Shown here in pieces: positions 25,678 through 31,373 of a DNA stretch of 31,373 bases (position 1 is the first letter of the stretch; each line of letters opens with the position of its first letter). The notes beneath the pieces are model-generated. The model searched no databases and was not told the DNA's origin. It worked only from the letters and a program-made list of their open reading frames with translations. The stretch comes from a virus: IMG/VR virus record IMGVR_UViG_3300030107_006978, positions 1 through 31,373 of that record. One strand, 5' to 3'. A program made the translations under genes and the position numbers.

Positions 25678-26265
25678 TCAAAAATCGATAATTTCTGTAT
25701 GGAGCTGCGAGTATACAAAAGTGAATCCAGACTGTATTTCATCTGGAGTTTGGTAGTTGTACGTAATTGCCTCCAGGGTAGTTGGAAAGGCTTTTGTGTA
25801 GGTGAATTTAATTTTGTTGTTGTTAAACTCATCTTTACCGTATATAGTTAGATTGGTTTGATAATCACCAAAATTTAAATCGTCAGTAGGAAATTCCCTT
25901 TCGTTGTACCTACCTTCGTATTGACTATGTAGTAGGTTTAACCACTGGTAAATGACCCAGTAGTTTCGATACTCGTTGTCAATTTTAAAATCAACAGTAA
26001 CAGGCGGGTAAGAATTTTTAGAGTGTGAAGAAACGTATAAGGTACTACCTACATTCCTAACCTCAACAGCTGGAACTGTAATTTCAGGCACCGCGGTTCC
26101 AAATATAGAAAACTGTACCGAATCAGTAATAATTTCATTGTTAGAAGTATCAGAAATCCATGGTTTCTCCATGTTTTTTAATATAGGAGGTATATCAAAA
26201 ATTAAGAGAAACTTATCAGCTCTTGACTTATTAAGAACCGATTGCTTTAATTTGTTGGTCGCCAT
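25678..26265 (-). CDS. Tube-fold-like tail protein, 195 aa
   Basis: The protein begins MATNKLKQSV and has KFLLIFDIPPILKN, a SIFGTAVPEITVPAVEVRN segment and TVDFKIDNEYRNYWVIYQWLNLL. The latter is followed by NLTIYGKDEFNN and a final FTYTKAFPTTLEAITYNY strand set. The alternation of tube-like strands, with a long helix and a C-terminal hairpin, resembles gp19-type and related tube or tail-completion proteins. It lies between the large terminase and the sheath, whereas in T4 gp17 directly precedes gp18. It may be a minor tube or tail-tip-proximal protein. A box (AATAAATA) precedes ATG by six bases. Confidence in the fold is moderate, in the exact role low. Confidence 0.6.
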   Translation of the reverse strand: MATNKLKQSVLNKSRADKFLLIFDIPPILKNMEKPWISDTSNNEIITDSVQFSIFGTAVPEITVPAVEVRNVGSTLYVSSHSKNSYPPVTVDFKIDNEYRNYWVIYQWLNLLHSQYEGRYNEREFPTDDLNFGDYQTNLTIYGKDEFNNNKIKFTYTKAFPTTLEAITYNYQTPDEIQSGFTFVYSQLHTEIIDF

Positions 26266-26271
26266 ATATTA

Positions 26272-26279
26272 TATTTATT
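26272..26279 (-). promoter_or_regulatory. Late-promoter-like box AATAAATA, N6 to ATG
   Basis: AATAAATA, then TAATAT, then ATG at 26265. The box overlaps the TAA stop of gp17 (26280-26278) by two bases. Confidence 0.65.
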
Positions 26280-28023
26280 AGTGTCGACAGTAATCAACCG
26301 GTTCACCTGTCCAATTTGGTGGTGGCTTTTCTCCAATTAATTGGAATCCAAATGCTTCTAACTCACTTATATCAGAATCCTGTTCATCGCCCATTCCCCA
26401 CACCACTGCATTCATTTCATGAGTGTTGCTGCCCATAATTTCATTATCTAGATATATAGAGGTTGGATCCTCAAAATAATTAATACCAAAATCCATCGGC
26501 TCAATCACAGCCGGTTTACCCATATCGTCAACTTCTACTATTTCAAAAAATCGCTGTGTTATTTCATTTTCTAATATAAAGAGACCGTATAACATAGCCA
26601 TTACTCTATCGTCATGAAAACCTGCGCGCGCTTTCCATGTACCATTAGGATATCTTACAAAATTTCTAAGCTCTTCTACAGTCTCTTGCTCGTTTATGTT
26701 TACAGCTCTAACTTCGTTCATAAAGTAACGCATATTTAAAACACCTTTATATTTTGTATTAGTGTGAGCAATCATTCCTCTCATTACATTGCGGCGATGA
26801 GCATTAGCATTACCATATGATACTATTTTTTCATAGCCTAAATCTACAGCTAATCTATCTACAACTTGAGCACCGCAATTGTTTCTCTCAATTAAAGCTA
26901 AAGGCGAGCCCCAGTTTCTTAAAATTTTGTATAGTCTGTTAGTAAACTCTAACGGGGGTATTTTATTGTTTCTGTATACAGCTACTTGTCTAATTTGTTT
27001 AATATCTGTAATGTCTAGTATTTGGATAACTGAAGAATCTACACCCACTCCTTCTGATATATCTACACCAGCAACATATAATTTAGACTCATCAGGCTCT
27101 TCCCACAACTTATAGTGTCCATCATCCAATATAATTTTAGGCTTAGATACCTTCGACATCATCTCTTCAAATAACTCGTCATCAAGAGTAGATTCACCGG
27201 AATGAATAAACTCACATTCAAATTCTTGTAACCAAGCATCTGCAGAGCCGATTGCTGTTTTAGTAGCTTTTGCCCAAGCTTCATCACGCCCGGGTATTTC
27301 ATCCCACCTTATTTTATCATGAGCCCAGCCGTTTTCGTTTTCTATCGCACCATGGTATAGTTTATAAAATAGGTTGTCTGTGCCATTAGCAGTAGAACAA
27401 ACAAACACTTTAGATTTTTTAGAAGAAGTAATAATAGGAAAAACTGATTTCCAGAATTCTTCTACTAAGTGAGGCTCAATAAACGCCATCTCATCAATAA
27501 CAAGGCAGTTAACGGATTGACCACGAGCAGCAGTCCCGGTAGTAGTTGTAATACCTATTCTGCTACCATTTTCTAATGTCATTGACGTCTTAGCGTATTC
27601 TTTAACTGGTGGCTTTAACCAGTTAGGAAGCTCTTCATATGCCATTCGAACTCTTTGAAATATCTCAATAGCAGTAGCTTCTTTGTTTGCTACTAGAAGT
27701 ATACGTTGATCGTTATTAAAGCACGCTTGCCATAATATGTATATGGTCATCATGGTCGACTTACCAATCTGTCTAGATGCTAACAGACAAAAAAATCTAT
27801 TATCTCTCATCTTTCTAAGAGCTCTTTTTTGAGGCTTATAGAGCTTTATTCTTTCTTTACCTCTATCTAGGTTAACAATATGAAAGAAGTTTTCAGCAAA
27901 ATGTAGTATATTACTACTAGCTTTTTTTAACTGTTTTACTTGTTCTTTGGTATATTCACCTTTCCAATTAACATTGGGCAGGTTTTTATTACCCATGTAG
28001 AACATATTATCTTTAGCAGGCAC
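26278..28023 (-). CDS. gp17: Terminase large subunit gp17-like
   Basis: This is the packaging motor: an N-terminal ATPase that drives DNA into the prohead and a C-terminal RNase H-like nuclease that cuts the concatemer. Numbered from the proposed GTG start (581 aa), Walker A is SRQIGKST at 83-90, Walker B ends VIDEMAF with D177-E178, and the coupling motif is CSTANGTDN. Nuclease carboxylates are D321 in GVDIS, E379 in LIERNN and the HDDR block near the C-terminus. The open frame reaches 28062, but a box ends five bases before a GTG at 28023. ATGs at 28005 and 27996 are later alternatives. T4 gp17 is 610 aa. Confidence 0.93.
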   Translation of the reverse strand: MPAKDNMFYMGNKNLPNVNWKGEYTKEQVKQLKKASSNILHFAENFFHIVNLDRGKERIKLYKPQKRALRKMRDNRFFCLLASRQIGKSTMMTIYILWQACFNNDQRILLVANKEATAIEIFQRVRMAYEELPNWLKPPVKEYAKTSMTLENGSRIGITTTTGTAARGQSVNCLVIDEMAFIEPHLVEEFWKSVFPIITSSKKSKVFVCSTANGTDNLFYKLYHGAIENENGWAHDKIRWDEIPGRDEAWAKATKTAIGSADAWLQEFECEFIHSGESTLDDELFEEMMSKVSKPKIILDDGHYKLWEEPDESKLYVAGVDISEGVGVDSSVIQILDITDIKQIRQVAVYRNNKIPPLEFTNRLYKILRNWGSPLALIERNNCGAQVVDRLAVDLGYEKIVSYGNANAHRRNVMRGMIAHTNTKYKGVLNMRYFMNEVRAVNINEQETVEELRNFVRYPNGTWKARAGFHDDRVMAMLYGLFILENEITQRFFEIVEVDDMGKPAVIEPMDFGINYFEDPTSIYLDNEIMGSNTHEMNAVVWGMGDEQDSDISELEAFGFQLIGEKPPPNWTGEPVDYCRH

Positions 28024-28028
28024 AGAAA

Positions 28029-28036
28029 TATTTAAT
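28029..28036 (-). promoter_or_regulatory. Late-promoter-like box ATTAAATA, N5 to GTG of gp17
   Basis: ATTAAATA on the minus strand, then TTTCT, then GTG at 28023. It is one arm of a back-to-back pair with the plus-strand box at 28043-28050; only six bases separate the boxes. Confidence 0.6.
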
Positions 28037-28042
28037 GAAAGG

Positions 28043-28050
28043 CATAAATA
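28043..28050 (+). promoter_or_regulatory. Late-promoter-like box CATAAATA, N5 to ATG
   Basis: CATAAATA, then ATTAC, then ATG at 28056. It selects this ATG over the longer frame beginning at 28035, which would start upstream of the promoter. Confidence 0.65.
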
Positions 28051-28055
28051 ATTAC

Positions 28056-29249
28056 ATGTCAAAAAGAAAAGACTTTGTATCCCTCGGTCAAGTATACGGT
28101 GGTATGCTTAATAGAGTAGTAGTAACGGAAGATAAGACAGTGCCAGCTGGTGAGGTTGGAGCTGCTCCTTTAGAATCAGGAGGACCTGAAGAGAGAGGAG
28201 GTTTTAGACCATCACAGATTGATATTACAAGAATGTCTGAAAAAGACAAACAAGATAATATTTATAATATTAAAGGCTATACGTATGGTGATGGTAATAA
28301 TCCTGGAAATACTATGCAACCAGACCCAACAGGGCCAGAATTTGATCAAGTACCTTATTCAGGTATAGTTGGTCCTGAGGAAGATGAAGAGGATACTGAA
28401 AAGGAGAGAAGATATAAAGATCGTTGGGGTAAAGATTTAGACAAACAGAGAGAAAAGGAAGGTAGTTCGAGTGCAGGTGACTACTCTGATGTAGACAAAG
28501 ATGATTTTTGTGGCCCAGCAGGGGGCGCAGCTCCTGGAACATACCCTGTTAATTCAGAAAAAAGAGCAAGAGCTGCTTTAGCGTATGCACACAACGCTCC
28601 AAATCCTGAAGGTATTAAAAACTGCGTATATAAAAAGGCAGAAAAGCATGGATGGTTTGATAGATCTGAAGAAGATGAAGAAATTTTGGCAGAACACGAG
28701 AAAATTGCACGCTCTGGCCTAAATAATTTTATGAGCAAGTCCGTATTTGATAAACTTTATAATAAGGTAATGGTTAACGAGGAATTCGACGAGGTCGAAG
28801 ACGTTACAGAACTTGAAGCTCTTGGAATTGAGACTGATGAAGTAGTTGATGAAGTTCCAGAAGAGATCACAGTTGCCATTCCTGGTGAATTAGCACAATC
28901 ACTTTGTGATATCTTACAAACAGCCTTAGCACAACAAGAGACTGAAGTAGAAGTTGATGTTGATGTTACAGATGTTACTGACACAGAGTTTGAAGAGGAT
29001 GAGGAAGCCGCAATGAAAGACGGTGGAGGCTACGGCATTGATGCTGGATCGACTCTTAAGCACGAAGTTAACTATGGTAAAGGCGGACAAAATAAAGTCG
29101 GTAACTTAAGACCAACTGGTGCTGCTAAGCAGAAAGACGGCGGTGGTTACGGTGTTGATGCTGGTTCGACTCTGTCGAAAGAAATTAACTACGGTAAACA
29201 GAACAAAGTTGGTAAATTACCTGTTGGTAAGAACGCTTTTGGAAATTAA
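28056..29249 (+). CDS. Acidic late protein with GPAG-type module and C-terminal repeats, 397 aa
   Basis: The protein starts MSKRKDFVSLG and has several visible parts. A conserved-looking module at about 151-200 contains DFCGPAGGAAPGTYPVNSEK, RARAALAYAHNAP and GIKNCVYKKAEKHGW; similar F-GP-GRTYPV...ARAAL patterns occur in phage head-associated and prohead-protease-fused proteins. A highly acidic helical part follows (about 240-318). The last part has two Gly-rich repeats starting KDGGGYGIDAGSTL (321) and KDGGGYGVDAGSTL (360), a period of 39 codons. No catalytic site is seen. A late box five bases before ATG and a strong terminator after the gene make it a single-gene late unit. Virion or prohead-core roles are possible; function unknown. 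Confidence 0.75.
   Translation: MSKRKDFVSLGQVYGGMLNRVVVTEDKTVPAGEVGAAPLESGGPEERGGFRPSQIDITRMSEKDKQDNIYNIKGYTYGDGNNPGNTMQPDPTGPEFDQVPYSGIVGPEEDEEDTEKERRYKDRWGKDLDKQREKEGSSSAGDYSDVDKDDFCGPAGGAAPGTYPVNSEKRARAALAYAHNAPNPEGIKNCVYKKAEKHGWFDRSEEDEEILAEHEKIARSGLNNFMSKSVFDKLYNKVMVNEEFDEVEDVTELEALGIETDEVVDEVPEEITVAIPGELAQSLCDILQTALAQQETEVEVDVDVTDVTDTEFEEDEEAAMKDGGGYGIDAGSTLKHEVNYGKGGQNKVGNLRPTGAAKQKDGGGYGVDAGSTLSKEINYGKQNKVGKLPVGKNAFGN
29016..29219 (+). repeat. Two imperfect coding repeats, 117-bp period
   Basis: The units encode KDGGGYGIDAGSTLKHEVNY and KDGGGYGVDAGSTLSKEINY, each ending in NKVG(N/K)L. The first is at 29016-29108 and the second at 29133-29219. Synonymous differences between the copies show they are not a very recent duplication. 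Confidence 0.8.
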
Positions 29250-29270
29250 GTCGCTCAAATATTAACAATT

Positions 29271-29308
29271 AAAAAGAGCCCGTTGAGTAGACCTCTTCGG
29301 GCTTTTTT
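29271..29308 (+). terminator. Rho-independent terminator
   Basis: GCCCG at 29278-29282 pairs with CGGGC at 29298-29302, extended by an A-rich 5' arm pairing with the six-T run at 29303-29308. The loop is 15 bases and can form a small inner GAG/CTC stem. The T run is immediately followed by the late box of the next gene. The A/T flanks make a weaker hairpin possible on the other strand too. Confidence 0.85.
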
Positions 29309-29316
29309 AATAAATA
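29309..29316 (+). promoter_or_regulatory. Late-promoter-like box AATAAATA, N5 to GTG
   Basis: AATAAATA, then TAAGT, then GTG at 29322. It begins on the base after the terminator T run. It selects GTG over the TTG at 29283, which lies inside the terminator. Confidence 0.65.
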
Positions 29317-29321
29317 TAAGT

Positions 29322-30362
29322 GTGAGGTTCTACAACAACACTCTAAATCAGAAATTTTGGTCTGAGGACAATAAATTTGACCCAGATATTAGAGAAAAGC
29401 TTTTGTCTATAACCGATGATTTTATTCACAACTTAGATTTAGAAGGGGTAGAGATAGCTGATATTACCCTTACTGGTAGCAATAGTAATTATAATTATAA
29501 TGAATATTCCGATTTAGATGTTCACGTATTAATTGACTTTAAAGACATCAACGAAGATGAAGATTTAGTAAAGAAAGCTCTTAATGGTCCTCGTTTTGTG
29601 TGGAATCTTAGACACAATGTAAATCTAAGAGGTCATGATGTTGAAATGTATATGCAGGATAAGGACGAACCACACGTCGCGTCCGGTCTTTATTCTCTGA
29701 AAGACAATAAATGGATTACCGAACCGTCATATGATCCCCCATCCATAGATATTAAAGATGTATTTAAAAAGGCACATGCAATTGAAACTGATGTGGAAAT
29801 ACTAAAGGAAAAGATATTGGAAGCAAGAGGAGAAGAAGCTAGAGAATTACATGAAAAAGCAAAGCGCTTAAAAGAGAAAATATCTAAAATGCGAAAGCGA
29901 GGACTAGCTCGTGAAGGTGAATTCAGTGTCGAAAATTTAGCTTTTAAGGTACTTCGTAATACGGAAGTTATTGGTGACCTAATAGATATAATCTCTTCGT
30001 CATATGATAAAATTTATACTGAGAACTTTAAAACGTTTTTTGAGTATTACCAAGGGGACCCTATTATGAACCCTTTAATGCGATCTGGGAAGAATATAAA
30101 CAGAGTAGGCTTATCTAAAAAACATTTAAACACTGTGCCTAAGCAACACAACCACGCATGCCCACATGTAAAAAATTTAATTAACGGCGCCGCACATCAA
30201 ATTAAGCTAGTAGGCGCACCTCTACATAACACATTAACCATATATAAAGTGGATTATGCTCCTGGAGCAACAAAGACTCTAGGTAACTCTGGTGTTGAGG
30301 TTGAAATGTTTGAAGATGAAGAAGGTAATCATTGCGGAATGTTAAAGAAGAGAGATATGTAA
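29322..30362 (+). CDS. Nucleotidyltransferase-fold protein next to neck gene, 346 aa
   Basis: Numbered from the GTG start, LTGSNSNYNYNEYSDLDVHV carries the polymerase-beta-type nucleotidyltransferase signature: Gly52-Ser53, then the two metal ligands Asp64 and Asp66 in SDLDVHV. A third acidic position is probably D106 or E108 in GHDVEMYM. A charged coiled-coil-like helix follows (about 155-190). The C-terminal 100 residues contain HNHACPHVKNLINGAAHQIK and are not recognised. The fold adds nucleotides or nucleotidyl groups to RNA, proteins or small molecules; the substrate here is unknown. It is in a late operon with a gp14-like neck gene (ATG one base after the TAA), roughly the T4 gp13 slot, so it may be a virion protein that has kept this fold. 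Start TTG at 29283 is rejected. Confidence 0.75.
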   Translation: MRFYNNTLNQKFWSEDNKFDPDIREKLLSITDDFIHNLDLEGVEIADITLTGSNSNYNYNEYSDLDVHVLIDFKDINEDEDLVKKALNGPRFVWNLRHNVNLRGHDVEMYMQDKDEPHVASGLYSLKDNKWITEPSYDPPSIDIKDVFKKAHAIETDVEILKEKILEARGEEARELHEKAKRLKEKISKMRKRGLAREGEFSVENLAFKVLRNTEVIGDLIDIISSSYDKIYTENFKTFFEYYQGDPIMNPLMRSGKNINRVGLSKKHLNTVPKQHNHACPHVKNLINGAAHQIKLVGAPLHNTLTIYKVDYAPGATKTLGNSGVEVEMFEDEEGNHCGMLKKRDM

Positions 30363-30363
30363 A

Positions 30364-31176
30364 ATGGGCGTATGTAACGAAAATAGAATTAATTGCACAC
30401 CGGAGGAGGTATTAGCTGCTACTGCTATACCTGCATGCGGTAAGTTTGTTAATCCTTCTAACTTACAAGCAGAGCAGTTGGTATATGATCAAGCGTTTAA
30501 CGATCTAATAAACAACTACGGTATACCAATAGATTATTACATTAATACATTTAACTTGTCTGCAGCAGATCTTCTTTATGGTACCGATTGGGGAGGCTCT
30601 GATAATGATTTTGGTCAATTTAAAGGAGCTCTTCAAATGCAGATGTATGTAGAGCTTTCAGATGATGCAATACAATTGTCAAAGTTTGGATTTGATCCTG
30701 GAGATGAATTTACCGGGTTTGTACATATAAGCACCTTTCACTCCGCTGCTTCTGCTTACTTTGATTATGACGCAGTCGGTCAATCAATAGAGCCTAAAGC
30801 AGGTGATGTTATTAGTTTGAAAGTATTAGGGTGTGATAGGCCTAATGGCAGAGGAACCGTTATGTATCAAATCACAGAGAGAATGGAGCAAGACATGTCT
30901 GCTCTTAACCCTATTCTTGGACATTATGTATATAGATTAAGAGGTAAGCGATTCGATTACTCCTTCCAGTCTGGGTTGTGCAGCGAGCCTGTTAATGAAC
31001 AAATTTACGACAACTCCTTTAGCGGTGTTCTGTCAACCACACTTACTGATCAAGTTACTTCGGACGGTAAGACATATCCTAATCCAGATGATCCATATAA
31101 TATTGATGATGTATCGAAAGATCAGGTAATGGATATGGATATTAACGATACTGATATATACGGCTCTTATTACTAG
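30364..31176 (+). CDS. gp14: Neck protein gp14-like
   Basis: The 270-aa protein resembles T4 gp14 (256 aa), which with gp13 forms the neck that closes filled heads and joins the tail. Corresponding blocks are YGIPIDYYINTFNLSAADLLYG (cf. GVECYYVPREYVSPDLIFG), then KGALQMQMYVELSDD, LSKFGFDPGDEFTGFVHIS and SIEPKAGDVISLKVL (cf. EPKEGDLIYF). The C-terminus is acidic and probably flexible. The ATG is one base after the TAA of the nucleotidyltransferase gene, so it is coupled and shares the box at 29309-29316. The TAG stop overlaps the convergent partial gene by four bases (CTAG). I have aligned this by eye from memory of gp14, so the call is good but not certain. Confidence 0.72.
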   Translation: MGVCNENRINCTPEEVLAATAIPACGKFVNPSNLQAEQLVYDQAFNDLINNYGIPIDYYINTFNLSAADLLYGTDWGGSDNDFGQFKGALQMQMYVELSDDAIQLSKFGFDPGDEFTGFVHISTFHSAASAYFDYDAVGQSIEPKAGDVISLKVLGCDRPNGRGTVMYQITERMEQDMSALNPILGHYVYRLRGKRFDYSFQSGLCSEPVNEQIYDNSFSGVLSTTLTDQVTSDGKTYPNPDDPYNIDDVSKDQVMDMDINDTDIYGSYY

Positions 31177-31373
31177 TCTAATACGCTCTTAACTATAGCG
31201 TCAACATCGTGAAAATCTTCTAATGCACCATACGGGCATTCATGGATGACTCCTGTAAAATCATAATCATGCATATAAGAGTCAATTGTACCTTTAAGAT
31301 CTTCTTTGGTTGTAGTAACGTTATTATGAATGCTATAGCCGAATAAATCTGGGTGCGTAACTACCCACGCAAC
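31173..31373 (-). CDS. Partial hypothetical protein, C-terminal part only
   Basis: The minus strand is open from the right edge to a TAG at 31175-31173, giving 66 residues that begin VAWVVTHPDLFGYSIHNNVT and end VKSVLD. I recognise no family. It is convergent with the gp14-like gene and overlaps it by the four bases CTAG, the same arrangement as the other two convergent pairs in this window. The clean reading frame and the matching overlap support a real gene whose start lies outside the window. Confidence 0.65.
   Translation of the reverse strand, partial: VAWVVTHPDLFGYSIHNNVTTTKEDLKGTIDSYMHDYDFTGVIHECPYGALEDFHDVDAIVKSVLD

Noticed and set aside
28035-28055. Earlier ATG extending the acidic repeat protein by seven residues
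   Set aside because: It lies upstream of the CATAAATA box and would not be on a transcript starting just before 28056.
28024-28062. Longer gp17 start at 28062
   Set aside because: It starts upstream of the minus-strand late box (28029-28036), inside the neighbouring divergent gene; the extension has no gp17-like content.
29283-29321. TTG start giving a longer nucleotidyltransferase protein
   Set aside because: The extension is translated from the terminator hairpin and the promoter box; the GTG at 29322 has the standard spacing.

Overview
This window is the virion-structure region of a contractile-tailed, T4-like bacteriophage. It is AT-rich, with no rRNA, tRNA, CRISPR or insertion sequence that I could see. 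The T4-type calls rest on recognisable protein families: terminase large subunit (gp17), tail sheath (gp18), tail tube (gp19), baseplate wedge proteins gp6, gp25 and gp53, a gp27-like hub, a gp48/gp54-like tube cap, a gp14-like neck protein and a gp44 clamp-loader ATPase. The gene order and several large unrecognised proteins differ from T4 itself, so this looks like a divergent ('far') relative. A marine host is plausible from the AT-rich style and hypothetical families, but that is inference. The host cannot be named from the sequence.

Layout. Positions 1-11870 (minus strand) hold the outer baseplate and adhesion module. Read in transcription order it is gp25, gp6, an 801-aa PKD-domain protein, a 948-aa unknown, a PKD plus trypsin-like serine protease protein, a LamG-like protein and a partial gene running off the left edge. 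Positions 11931-14706 form a mixed island. It has an 88-aa hypothetical, a late 207-aa hypothetical and a dut-gp44 pair on the plus strand, with a probable small terminase (gp16-like) on the minus strand. Positions 14703-28023 (minus strand) are the packaging and tail module. In transcription order this is gp17, a tube-like protein, sheath, tube, a second tube-like protein, two related gp26/gp51-type proteins, tape measure, gp48/54-like, gp53, hub and a 391-aa unknown. Positions 28056-31176 (plus strand) carry an acidic repeat protein, a strong terminator, a nucleotidyltransferase-fold protein and the gp14-like neck protein. A partial minus-strand gene enters from the right edge.

The most striking feature is regulatory. 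Fifteen genes carry an 8-base T4-late-promoter-like box, (T/A/G/C)(A/T)TAAATA, exactly 5 or 6 bases before the initiation codon. Four of these are GTG codons that ordinary ORF calling would miss or mis-set. In T4 the late -10 box ends about six bases before the transcription start, so these messages should begin at or within one or two bases of the start codon: they look leaderless. Two apparently early genes (dut and the 88-aa gene) have a sigma70-like -10 hexamer placed six bases before ATG, suggesting the same arrangement. Every gene without a box begins within 0-29 bases of, or overlapping, an upstream stop codon, as expected for translational coupling. I saw no convincing Shine-Dalgarno sequence. 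The window therefore suggests a phage whose late genes are started by leaderless initiation plus stop-start reinitiation. The other main point is a complete-looking chymotrypsin-type catalytic triad in a baseplate-module protein.
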